From Laburnicola sp. R22_1 (lineage: Eukaryota; Ascomycota; Dothideomycetes; Pleosporales; Didymosphaeriaceae), in assembly GCA_014281115.1 (NCBI GenBank), contig JACONQ010000006.1, positions 1,302,001-1,366,000 of the forward strand: a DNA stretch of 64,000 nucleotides, read 5' to 3'. Below are positions 33,147-43,099 of the stretch, one piece after another. The notes below the pieces were generated by a model that was not told where the DNA came from, searched no databases, and saw only the letters and a program-made list of their open reading frames with translations. Numbering within the stretch: position 1 is the stretch's first letter; each line of letters starts with the position of its first letter. Position numbers and translations under genes: made by a program.

Positions 33147-33283
33147 ACCACCGCACGCGTGCGGTGCCTGAAGATGGCTAGGAGTGGTATTTAGATGAAA
33201 CTGAGATAATGAGATAGAAAACTAGGCAGTTTTGACCACTTTCTCAAAATTTCAAAAGTTGATGATGTGAATAGTAGAGGCTG

Positions 33284-34012
33284 AAAAGCCTGATCCCACC
33301 AATGGAATTTTGTCACACCGCTACGTTTTTACACTATGTAGTTGTGGTCAACTCCCTTCGTCGTTTTGTCTTATTTAGATTGAAGTCTCATTTCAGCTAA
33401 GTGAATCATAAAGCCAACTTCAGAACCCGAGAGTTCCAAGATTGCAATATTTGAAATGCCACACATAAAATTAACTCATTTAGTTGTGCGATGCCTTCAG
33501 CTTACTTAGAGAGTCATTTGGGATGTCTTCTAGACCTCACTGTTCTTTATGCAGATATGCGTACTTTCAATGTTTCCATCTTGTGAAAGGAAATGGCGTG
33601 CGACCTACCATGCTGCTGGTGTTAATCTGACCAATGATTCTACCAGAGAACCTTCCATAATCTCGCTTCCTTTGTCACCCTTTGGCTGCATCCGAGCACG
33701 TGACGCCAAACAAAGCGTGATGCAGTGCCGACCGACAAAGGACAAGACGGATCCTGTGCAATCCGGACTCTGCCCAATTTCCACACAAGACCGGCAACAA
33801 CGGCTCTAGGTACGTGTACATTGAAGAATAGACGGCGATAATTACAAGTGGCTGTCCGAGCGCTGAATTGCACTGCATGGCATCTTTGAACCTCCTGGCA
33901 AGCCCTTCCCTAGGAAGACTTCTATATAACCTCGCGAGAATGTGGTGTTTTAAAATGCACCACAAAGACAGCACGCTGCCTTCGACTTCGCATCTTGCGC
34001 GCTCAAGTCATC
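33284..34012. other. Host sequence right of the LINE; upstream region of the lysozyme-like gene
   Basis: 729 bp without a supported gene. Its left edge is the continuation of the sequence left of 21460, once interrupted by the LINE. Confidence 0.45.
33923..33929 (+). promoter_or_regulatory. Probable TATA box of the lysozyme-like gene
   Basis: TATATAA 84 bp before the inferred ATG at 34013. Motif and distance only. Confidence 0.4.
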
Positions 34013-34909
34013 ATGGTGTGTTCCATTTCAATTGAAACTTCCTTGCCCCTATGAGCTGCACGTACTCTGTCGACACAGTCCGCTTATGTCCAAGATGGGG
34101 AGCTAATACTCGAGTCAGGCCACCGGAATTCTTGCCTTCCTCTACATCCTGCTGATTGGCTTCGGTCTCGTCAAGCCATCCATGCAGCTCCCCACCGAAG
34201 GCGAAGGCGAGCAAGGTCTCTCCAAGCGTGCCGGTGCTTACAAATGGTACTCCGGCCCAGCATCCAACTTCCCCGGTGTCAGCACATGGATCCGCTACGA
34301 TGACATGTTCAACCGTAAGTAGTACCACCCCAGAGTTACTCGTCTGAACAACCACATCATTCAGTTTTACTGACCTCACCTCGCTATTAGGCAACAAATG
34401 GGCCATGGCCTACAAAGGAGACACCCCCGATGACATCAGCCGTATCTGGAACGCCATCAACACGTGCGCACGCCAGTACAGCGTTGACAGGAGAATCATC
34501 CTCGGCATCATCATGCAAGAAAGCCGCGGGGACGTCGGCGCGCCAACGACATTCAGTCCTGGCGACGGCATTCCCACCGCAGGAATCATGCAGTGCGGCG
34601 GCTGTCCTGGATTCCCCGGAAGGCATGGCCTAAGTCAGGTATGTGAAGGTTCGAAGTCATTATGGTCACGTGACGAACTGTGCTCACGCCAGACAGAGCC
34701 ACATCACCTCCATGGTATGCGGAGGCACGAGGCACATCAAGAACAACTTGCAACACTTTGGAGACAAATGTAGTAGGGAGTCTGTGTTCCCTGCTCTGCG
34801 CGAGTATAATTCTGGCAATGTCAACAAGAACGATCTCAGTGATGGGAGGGGTGCTTCGGCCTCGTTCGTCAGTGATATTGCGAACCGCGTACGCGGATGG
34901 TCAAACTAA
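34013..34909 (+). CDS. Secreted lysozyme-like (SLT-fold) protein, 4 exons
   Basis: Exons 34013-34015 (ATG alone), 34119-34314, 34391-34638 and 34697-34909; introns of 103, 76 and 58 bp. Donors are GTGTGT, GTAAGT and GTATGT, and all acceptors end AG. Phases agree throughout and give 219 residues. The second exon opens with a hydrophobic stretch (ATGILAFLYILLIGFGLV), a signal peptide or anchor, and an LSKR site that could be Kex2-cleaved. The core VDRRIILGIIMQESRGDVG carries the Glu (E110) in the position of the catalytic acid of soluble lytic transglycosylases/goose-type lysozymes. TAGIMQCGGCPGFPG and SHITSMVCGGTRH follow. Ascomycetes commonly encode secreted proteins of this shape, and activity against bacterial or other walls is inferred, not shown. 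The one-codon first exon is the weakest part of the model. Alternative: translation from an upstream exon not recognised. Confidence 0.78.
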
Positions 34910-35234
34910 GCGGCGAAGATTCTTGTGTCGGAAGATATGTGTTGGATACCTCTTACAATTTTTTTTCTTCTGGTATCGAAAGACTTTTTCTTCTGTATAT
35001 ATTAGTTATTATGACCCGTTGTGGGGCTATTTTCGTCTATATGAATTAGAACGTCAACTTACCAAACAATATTTACCACTCATTTCAGAGGCGTACAGAA
35101 GTAGTGGATCGTTGCGCTGTAGAAGAACCGAGTGAGTGGGTACCGGTAGTTTATTTTGCTTTCGAGCCAGAAAACCATATATTGAGCAGCAACGAAATAC
35201 CTATCCGCGCGCAGTGCAAGCATAAAAACAACAA
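34910..35234. other. Convergent 3' intergenic region
   Basis: 325 bp between stop codons of facing genes, AT-rich, with poly(A)-signal-like stretches. No gene is seen. Confidence 0.4.
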
Positions 35235-37637
35235 TCAATCATACCGATCCAACCCCGTCTTTTTCCACAGGCTCTTCTTCTGTATCTCACTGAGCTCCAT
35301 CCCATACATCTTCCCGCACGTCACCCAACCCTTCTTCGCTGCGCGCACATACTCCGTCCCGTTGACTTCCCTGTCATCCAAAAAAGCGTCTACTACCTTG
35401 TTCCAGTCGGGCTCATGGCCAATGAAAAGATCACCCGCACACGTGTTGCACGCGCTCTCGGATAGCTTCTTTGACATGATACGCACCGACTCTGGATCCC
35501 GCTTAGGCGCACGCACATAGCTTGGTAGCTTGGCGGCGAGCTCGTCGATAGAGGAAGAGAATGCAGAAAGAATGGTTGAATGGGAGGATGGTGGAGTGAA
35601 GATCCATTCAGGGTGACCGACCGCGGCGTAGCCTGGTGCACATAGGTTTTCAGATGCTTGAAGGGCAACGTTAGGGTTGGAGGATATGCAGACTTTGGAC
35701 ACTCTCTCAGAGGCTTTGGCAGGGTAAGAGAAGTATTGCCCGTAGCGAGGGTCGTCCTGGAGGCCTGCGAAGAGTTGGCCGTGCTGGTTTTGGAGTCTGT
35801 CGAAGGCGTTGCGGCATTGGTCGCTACAGAGACGCTGGACAAGGTGCTCGTATGGAATAATCTCATGAATGGCGACCTGTACAATCAGTATATGTCTTAC
35901 ATGTATGGCGAGTCTTTAATAACTCACAGTCTCGGTGAAGCCGATACCGCACGGCATATCCATCATACCATCATGCAACGCTTGAAGCGCTCCCCGAGGC
36001 GCGTCTTTGTTCTCCATTAAATCTTGGAGCCCTTTGAACACACGGCCGTCTTTGGGCATGCCATGAAGGATGTCTATTGTCTCTTGTGAGAATTGCGGCT
36101 TGTCGAGTCTGCAGGGTTTGTCGTAACACCACCATCCGAATTCCTCCCACTTCTTATCCACATTCCGCAATGCTAGGCGGGTGTATTCGCCTTTACACAG
36201 ACTGCCGCGGCACCGCGGACGGTCACCTTTGCACCTCTGAATCGCATTCGTCATTCTCGTGCGGAACTCTGAAAGGCCGAGGACCTCTCCGGTTGCAGGG
36301 TCCAAAATTTGACCGAACTGGAAACTACGCATTTTCCGCTCCAGCCAGTCGAGAGTGCAGAAGCCGCACTCGGTCTCGCGAGACCCTGGGCCGACTTCGC
36401 GACTTTGAATGTACATGGAGTATGTCCAGTTCTCGCCAGTGGACGTTAATGAGGTGACTGTTCGTCTTTCGTACGGTATTGTCTTCTTCTCGGAGGTCTG
36501 TTCTAGGAATTCATCCAAGCCGTGCAAATGGGCTTCGTTCTTGCCATCGACGATGCCCCACTTCATCCACAAGTCGGCTGCACAAGTCGTCCACTCCGTC
36601 TTCCCCCGGCCGCGAGGCGGTGTTGCGCAAAACCTGTCGTATCGCTCCAGCAGGTTCTTTGCCACATGTATCGGGCCTTCTTCAATCTTTCCCTTCTCAA
36701 GGTATGCCTTGCCATCGCTGCCGTAACTTGCGAAATCGAATCGATCGGTGCGACTAGGACACTTGCTAGCCAGAGGAGCTTCCAGACGTCGTATCGAGGC
36801 CCGGCATTGAGATGTACAGACGGCCTCGGAGTAGAAGAAAGGATCTGCAGCTGCAGCATTGACCTCGTCGGCATTTCCGTTATCCCAAGCTGGAGAAAGT
36901 ATCATGCGGTGGCATGGCAGACCCGCTGCACGTTCCTCCCACACTCTTTTGCATTCGGGGTTCGCGCCTGCTTCGAGAGTAGGGTAAAGCTTGTGCAGCT
37001 TCAAATCGTAGTCCTGCGAGCGAGATGCTTGCCATGCTGCCTCTTTGGGGTCCTGTTTGCTACCGTGCACGAAGGCCAAGACAAAAACCACGACGACAAC
37101 GACGATCGTCAGAATGGTCGAAAATGCAAGACAGCACAGCCATGTCGTGAATAGTTTCCGAGCAAACCCGAAAAAGACTCGACGACGTCGCGCGGGTTCC
37201 GCGGCAACTTCAGGATCAGCACCTGTCTCTCCTTGAACAGGATCCGCATCAGGGTCGTCACGATAGGGCGGTGGAGTGCCACCTTCTTCGTCAGTAACTA
37301 TGACAGCATCGGGATCATCACGATAGGGTGGGAACGATTCGGTCGGTAAATGAGGAGGTGCATCAACTTGGTTAGGCTCCTGGCCTTGAACGGTCCTTTG
37401 CGTGTGAGCATATCTTTGGCTCTCTTGTTCTTCCAAGGACAATGCAAGCGCAAAATCGGCATCTTCTTGCTCCTGGGACGCATATATATCGGTATCGGCA
37501 ATGGTATGAAGAGAAAGCGCGTCCTCAGCAGTCGCAGGGTCCTCCGCGACGCGTGGTGGAGGCTCCTGGTGAGCGGCCATGTTGATGTGGTGTATCGTGA
37601 GTGGATCATCCAAACAGCCCTGGAGAGGGGCGTACAT
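35235..37637 (-). CDS. Single-pass membrane protein with UIM and PPxY motifs, Cys-rich luminal part
   Basis: Two exons, 35928-37637 and 35235-35876, separated by a 51-bp phase-0 intron (GTGAGT/CAG) that joins GFTET to VAIHEIIPYEH, giving about 783 residues. An in-frame Met20 (37580, MAAHQEPPPR) is an equally likely start. Residues about 57-72 (EDADFALALSLEEQE) match a ubiquitin-interacting motif. Two PPYRDDPDA units supply PPxY motifs for WW-domain (Nedd4/Rsp5-type) ligases. After an Arg cluster (PARRRRVFFGFARKLF) comes one strongly hydrophobic helix (about 165-190, VVVVVVFVLAF). The remaining about 590 residues have many Cys (ECGFCTLDW, CRGSLCKGEY, GWWCYDKPC, CSDQC) and would sit on the other side of the membrane. 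The layout suggests a cargo or adaptor protein handled by Rsp5-type ubiquitination. The function is not known. Confidence 0.75.
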
Positions 37638-38520
37638 TGGTACCTATATTGGTAAACCTGCGGCGCGGTCTAGTTCGATAGACTGATACCGGTGAGAAGG
37701 ATCAGGATCCTTGTGAATGACTGCCTAACCGCTCGTATTTGGGGGCTGAGTGGTGCTTCTACTAATCACCGTCGCTTCCGCCATTGCCGCCAGCTCACAA
37801 ATGGAAAACTTTACGCAAATGCATCGTCAGCAATTCTAGTGGAGGCGCCAGAGGGGGCTCCGGATTATGATCAGGTTAAGCGAGATCGTGTTCAACAAGG
37901 GGGAACAGCGTAGCCGACAGTGTCAGCCTGTTTCTACCGCCCTAGAACGGCTAGCTCTCTTCGTTCATCTCATCATCAGAATTGTACCACCGGGTGTTCA
38001 GACTGGTTTCCGTCACGTGATAGATTTAGCACCAAAAATTCTCGCTCAGGGCATCACGTGACGGAAACCAGTCTGAACACCCGGTGGTAAGACAAACACA
38101 CCGATCAACGTATGCATTGTAATGTAAAAAGGTTTGTTCGAAAAGATAAAGATAGCATTATAACGGCAGATACAAATGACGTAGGGAATGCTTGTGCGGA
38201 GAGTACGGTGCCTCTTGACTGGAGAGACTCGAGAGTTGCGTTTTTTATCCTAGGCCTGACTGATACAGGGACTTCCTTCAGAGCGGACGTTTCTTTCCTG
38301 GATACATGTTTGAAATAACATTTTTGTTGAGATTACAGGAACGCAGAGGATTCTTTATCCATGTTGGAGTCTTGGAGAGAGCCAGGAAGCCAAGAGCGGC
38401 GTGACTAATCGCCGCTAAGTCCGCCACCATTTTCTTGCAGCTCGACACTCTCTCCGCCAAAAGCAACCATGAAGCCGCCTTGAAGCACACCGCCGGCTCT
38501 GCAGCCACCCTCAATCCACC
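37638..38520. other. Intergenic 883 bp with a perfect hairpin
   Basis: Divergent promoters of the UIM membrane protein and the small GTPase. Holds the inverted repeat at 37985-38089; no gene is otherwise supported. Confidence 0.5.
37985..38089. repeat. Perfect 37-bp inverted repeat with 31-nt loop
   Basis: Arms 37985-38021 and 38053-38089 are exact reverse complements, starting TACCACCGGGTG and ending TCACGTGAT next to the loop (38022-38052). A transcript in either direction would fold into one uninterrupted hairpin. Each arm contains TCACGTGA, an E-box-like palindrome. No target duplication is obvious, so a foldback transposon is not demonstrated. Confidence 0.9.
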
Positions 38521-39212
38521 ATGTCTTACGATCCGTCACTCCCACCTCCGGAGGTGAATGTCCTACTACTAGGCGATGAGGAAGTAGGCAAATCGACCTT
38601 TTTATCGCAAGTCCCTCCACACCAACGCCTCGATGCCTCATACAGACATGGCCCTGACACCAATATAGCCGTCTCTCCCTCGGCATCCGCCCGCAGGACG
38701 ATGATCTTTCGCCCTATTCACTCCCCGCCCTCCGCGACATCGACCAGCCCTTCACCTTCAATATTTCCCTCTACGCCCGCGCCTACACGCTATCCTTCTC
38801 CGATACCGCCTCTCCAACCTCCTATACGCTCCTCCGACCCGACTTCATAATTCTCTGCTACGATATATCGCGGCGCAGTACCCTTGAGTCGCTCCGCACG
38901 AGGTGGTTGCCCATTGTGAACGGCCACTTCAACTACGACGAGGCGCTGCCGGTCATGGTGCTGGGGCTGAAGCGGGACCTGAGGCGGGAGTGGACCGAGG
39001 AGGAGAAGAAGGATGGAGGACGGGGGGAGTGCGTTATGCCGCAGGAGGGGCTGGCGGTCGCAACGGAGATGCTGGGCGATAGATACGCAGAGTGTAGCGC
39101 GGTGACGGGGGAGCTGTGTAGTGAGGTGCTGGAGGACGTGGCGAGGACATGTGCGAGGACGACGACGGAGAAGGGGGCAAAGAGCGAGGGCACCAGCTGT
39201 GTTGCTATGTGA
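38521..39212 (+). CDS. Small GTPase, Rho/Ras-like, with CaaX box and a GC-AG intron
   Basis: Exons 38521-38606 and 38669-39212 with a 62-bp intron whose donor is GCAAGT and acceptor TATAG; a CTGAC branch site lies 18 bp before the acceptor. Splicing gives 209 residues. The P-loop is GDEEVGKST (18-26). The G4 region is LGLKRDLR in place of the usual TKxD. The G5-like ECSAVTGE follows, and the protein ends CVAM, a prenylation CaaX box. FIILCYDISRRSTLESLRTR matches the helix after G3 in Rho proteins. The DTA in LSFSDTASP replaces the usual DTAGQ, so the catalytic Gln is absent at that position. It is therefore probably membrane-bound through a lipid, with possibly altered GTP hydrolysis. The two halves lie in different frames, so the intron is required. 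It is an atypical fungal Rho-like protein, and its exact orthology is unclear. Confidence 0.8.
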
Positions 39213-39266
39213 GCTTGCATTAGGGCATTGGGTCTTCTACCTGGTCAACGGTTGTTGTTCTATATG

Positions 39267-39893
39267 TTAAGCAGGAAACAAGGACAACACAGGGCGAAGA
39301 GCCATATAAAGTACCACGCGCAACAACAGCCATATGATCCAAGAAACAATATCCAGAACCAGCACATACAACAAGATGCCAACTATTAACGTAGCCCAGA
39401 CAGGTAGAAGCAGGAAGCGCACAATATCGACAAGGAATTCTACAACCTTCCATTCAGTAGGGAAATATTTGTGTTCCAGCAACTGCATGAGAACCCACTT
39501 GTCTCTCGGAAGTTTCATCTCTCGCACAAGACACCCGTTCACGATGTATATAGGAAGATTACGGAATATAAATCGCATCTGGCGATAAAGGGTATGAGAC
39601 CACAAAATGTCTTCCTGAAACCAGTCGGGAGTCCTGTCGTTGATGATGAGTTTACCGTGCGTGGGGTCGTGCGTCACAATGTCCAAGATCTCTCGAGAAT
39701 ACGATGTAATTCCTGACTTTTCTGGCAGAGCTTTGGCTGACGCGACCGTATGACTTAATAGAGGAATGATGGAAGCGACGAACAGAGATTTTATGAGTGG
39801 TAGATAGACTCCGAGAACGATGGTAATGATTAGGAAGCCGAATAAAACGATGAAGAACGAGTATAACGTAGTGGAGGGTGGGAGGACACTCAT
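39267..39893 (-). CDS. Multi-pass membrane protein, unrecognised, 208 aa
   Basis: Single exon. Hydrophobic helices lie at about 10-33 (FFIVLFGFLIITIVLGVYL), 36-50, and two near the C-terminus (about 155-195, LLLPVWATLIVGILLYVLVL and IIWLLLRVVLYMAL). Between them is a hydrophilic middle (KALPEKSGITSYSREILD, NDRTPDWFQEDILW). I recognise no family. It lies tail-to-tail with the small GTPase, with only 54 bp between the stops. Composition is protein-like throughout and no other strand offers a better frame. A membrane location is likely; function is unknown. Confidence 0.6.
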   Translation of the reverse strand: MSVLPPSTTLYSFFIVLFGFLIITIVLGVYLPLIKSLFVASIIPLLSHTVASAKALPEKSGITSYSREILDIVTHDPTHGKLIINDRTPDWFQEDILWSHTLYRQMRFIFRNLPIYIVNGCLVREMKLPRDKWVLMQLLEHKYFPTEWKVVEFLVDIVRFLLLPVWATLIVGILLYVLVLDIVSWIIWLLLRVVLYMALRPVLSLFPA

Positions 39894-40131
39894 GCTGTAG
39901 ATTGACTATCATCGCAGTTAGATTGGACTGGGGGTGTTTCTGCAAGAACTTACTGCTGTTGCTGACAGTGGAAGATAGAGAGTACCGAGGTACGACAGCG
40001 TTTTCGTGCGTTCGCTTGCTTGGAGCGAAGCTTGAGTCTGCATGACTGACATTACTTGATGCATCTGGGTTTTCATTAGTTTAAATTGAACAGAGATATA
40101 GGCTGTCTTACGGCATTCCGCTATAATTACG

Positions 40132-41749
40132 TCAGTATCTCTCGGTAGTGTTCAGTGGAACGAGCGCACTACTCACATCTTCTTGCACTTGCGTCTTCAG
40201 CGCTATGATCTGCGATTGGAGATCATCTAGGTGAAAAATCTCTTCATCCAATTGAGCTTTCCAGTAGTCCACACCCTCTTTTTCGGAATCACGCGCTCCA
40301 CGGTGCAGCTTATCGATATGCGTTTTCATGCTATGGCGCAAAAACTTCAGCGTGGCAGCATTTTGACTTTGTAATTCGTCGCAAGTACGCACAGTCCAGT
40401 GGTATATGTTGGACCTAGTGAACTTCTCGTCATCAATCAGGCTATCCCCTTCGTGAACGTGGAGCTGATCTTTTAGAGCAGTGAGCACAGCTTGATGACT
40501 CATTCTGGCTGTGATTGTAGCGGCAGCTATAGCTCGAAAGTACTGCGCGATGGGTGTGAGATGCTCATGAGCTCCCTGGTCATTGCCGAGGCCAGGTGGT
40601 GTATTCACGGCTAGAACAGTCCACAGACCTTCCGGATTCTGTAAAAGGCTGACGCTTTCGGGTGCATTTTCACTTAGCTCGGGCAGGACGATTGTGAGCA
40701 ACACCGAAGTCGAGGCCCTCCAAGGATAGACACCAGTCGGGCTAGGCGCTGTATCTGGGTTCTGAAACGGGAAGACTGGCGCTCTATCGAGAATGTCCGC
40801 AATAGGAACTTTTGCATCGAGTTCGTTCAACGTTAGGTAAGTAATGTGACACGAGACCGATACTCGTTTGTATACCCTCTGTTCCGTCTGGCCCTTACAT
40901 GAGCATAATTTCATAAAGTCAAGCTGCATTAACATACACTGTTCTCTTCGGGATCCAGGGACTCGTGCCAGTTTTGGGGCATTCTGACCATGTTTTGAAG
41001 GCTGATGTGCCTTTCGAGAAACTTGTATATATAGCCAAACTGTTCGGACTGGAGGCGTATACAGAAGGCATACGTGAACGCGATCGCCGCTCTTTCCATA
41101 TACTGGAGATTGTTATGGAGATAACTGGGTGCATACGTTAGAAATTTTGGCTTCGTAAGTAAAGTCAGTCATTACATGATTCTGCCTCGAATTATCTCAG
41201 ACTGGCCAATAGCAGACTCTGCAGCTGAGGCAGTTGATGAATTTTTTGCAGAGTGGTCATCCTCTGGTTTTGTAGGCGCTGTTGGGCGAGGCGCATCGAG
41301 CAAATGCTACAGAATGTTAGAATTCTCTGATAAGCTTCGCCATGCAGCATGAGGCTTACCCCTTGAAAAAACAGGTGACGAGCTATATCTCCAGGATGTG
41401 CCATTGCGCGAAATACTTTGTGGTCATCATTCCGAGTCTCAATTTCTTCCACGAACGACGATCCAAGCAGAAAATCCAGCTTAGGGTTATTCCTCACCGT
41501 GTGTTTTCGGACTGCTGCTGCAAACTGCTTGATGGGTGGTACAAAGAGTTTCTCGTCCCACCGGTGCACAGGCTTGAAGTGCACCATGTCTCCTGTGATA
41601 GCACTAAGAATGCCAGCGACGTCGGCAGCCGATGGTTCATAGTGCTGTACCAAAGTTTCGGCGTCTCTTGGTTGATTGTCCCCGCCTACTGTAACGTTTG
41701 AAACCCTTCGAACGGATGCATGTGTATCAGGAATCGCAGTGGCGGACAT
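40132..41749 (-). CDS. Spliced gene of unknown function with C-terminal coiled coil
   Basis: Protein-like segments in different frames follow one another on the minus strand. The first exon starts at 41749 (MSATAIPDTHASV) and runs to HLFFQG. An 81-bp phase-0 intron would join it to RLQNQRMTTLQKIHQLPQ (about 41210-41290). A segment at about 40940-41150 reads NNLQYMERAAIAFTYAFCIR and HISLQNMVRMPQNWHESLDP. The last part (40132-40935) reads LNELDAKVPIADILDRAP, ends in a Gln/Lys-rich coiled coil (about 180 residues) and stops at 40132. A GTGAGT at about 40170 could instead splice to a slightly longer C-terminus. I could not fix the two middle introns, so the exact protein is uncertain and the segments might belong to two genes. 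No domain is recognised and no signal peptide is seen. Confidence 0.5.
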
Positions 41750-42922
41750 GGCTCGGTTTCTTTAAATTAGAATTGAAAAAGGCAGGCCTGTAGATGGCAC
41801 GTAGCAAATGTTAAGGAAAGAGTAGGTGCAGGGCTCGATTGATGTTCAAGAGGCGAGTGCTAAGATATCCCCTAATTAACAGAACTAGCAGATCGTGCGA
41901 CAACAATTCAGCCCTGCAGCTACAGCCACCGCCACCTAAACTATCTGAATAAAGAGTTTGCGCACTCTTGGTACACGGTATAACGCTGTTATGGAAAGCT
42001 GTAGGGGTGCTAGAAAAAACGCTTTGAAACAAGGTAAAGCAGTAGCCACCTAAACTGCGACAGCTTTAAACAGCTTCGAATAAGAATATATATAAGTAAC
42101 ACCCTAAAAGGTGCAAAAATATGCCAAAAAGATAACAGCAGGGAATCGCTAGCTAGAATAAAAAAGTGGAGCAGAGGAGAAAAAAGGTTTCGCTAGGCCG
42201 GGGTCACTCCAGCCACTTGCCCACAAAAAGTCCCAAAAAAAAAACATACAACAGTGCGTGTTCGCTAATTGTCACCAACTTAGCTACTCTCACACCGGCA
42301 ACCTGCTTAAATAGGGCTGAGCGAACGGGAAGCCTTGTTCTCAAGTTCCTATGGTCGTATGTGCTTATTGTCACAACTTTTGACATTCATTACCAGACGC
42401 AAACAGCCACCCACGCTATGTCAGTGACCGTTTCTGGCCACATTTCCGTCTCTCTTCTCGATCCTAAACACCTAAGTCTCCAGGAGCATCGCGTTACTTT
42501 TCAAGGGCAAGCTCTCGTCCTGTTAGTCTTTGTTTTACTTTCCATTCGTATTACTAGCTGTGACGGTTCATTATTCTTCTATTCTTAGGAGTGGAAGGTT
42601 AGCCTTTTGCTCTGACACTAGCAGTCCTCTGGTAACACAGCTACACAAAGCGTAAGTCTATGAAGAACTTGACCCATACCCTACTTCTGTTCGCTCTTTG
42701 AAGACGACTGAACTAGTATAGAATACAGCTCGAGAGACTCGCGTTAGAATTGAATGGCTTAGGATCGGTGTCTAAATGCGAGGAAATTGTGATTGGAGGC
42801 CGGCTGACATGCCTGTCGGCGAGACAGCAAAAGAAAGAAAGAAAATAATGCGAGGAATGTAATGAGGTAATATGTTTGACGTACGTCTGGTTGTATATCA
42901 CGACGGCATCGTTGACCTGTGC
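41750..42922. other. Intergenic 1.17 kb left of Copia A copy 2
   Basis: No supported gene. Two copies of GCCACCTAAACT (about 41930 and 42046) and a motif GCGCACTCTTGGTACACGG (41960) shared with 9771 suggest decayed dispersed repeats. An open stretch at 42166-42588 on the plus strand lacks protein-like composition. Confidence 0.4.
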
Positions 42923-42927
42923 GTATC

Positions 42928-43079
42928 TGTAAGGGATAAGTAGGGTAGCAATTAGGAATGAGAGACTGAGTTGATTGTAACAAGCTGAACAGAGAAACTG
43001 CTTAAGTAGCAGAATTATGATCAGCAACTAGTCTACATCAGGTTGGTTGTATCATGTGATATCGTACTCCACACTAACA
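42928..43079 (-). repeat. 3' LTR, Copia A copy 2
   Basis: 152 bp, close match to 48036-48187 and to both LTRs of copy 1. Confidence 0.92.
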
Positions 43080-43099
43080 CACCTCCCATAGCACAAAGG

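Larger units (their letters stand above)
21474..33269 (-). mobile_element. Full-length Tad1-like LINE, split by a nested Copia (about 6.45 kb of LINE)
   Basis: A 14-bp duplication, AATAGTAGAGGCTG, flanks it at 21460-21473 and 33270-33283. The 3' end on the minus strand is a trinucleotide tail seen as TAG repeats on the plus strand at 21474-21512. This is the hallmark of target-primed integration by Tad-type LINEs. In coding order from 33269 leftwards come ORF1 with Cys-rich knuckles, then ORF2 with AP-type endonuclease (GGDLNAKHDMF, about 30880-30910), reverse transcriptase (YADD box, about 24020) and an RNase H-like region (about 22700-23110). A Copia element at 25375-30718 interrupts the endonuclease. 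Removing it with one 5-bp duplication leaves 6447 bp, normal for the clade. Many stop codons disable both frames. Presence of the 5' end shows it is not 5'-truncated. Confidence 0.9.

Noticed and set aside
37985..38089. Hairpin as a transcription terminator
   Set aside because: Lies between two divergent start codons, lacks a T-run, and fungi do not use such intrinsic terminators for polymerase II genes.
42166..42588. 140-codon plus-strand frame
   Set aside because: No protein-like composition, starts in a Lys-rich A-tract, and shows no domain or conserved pattern.
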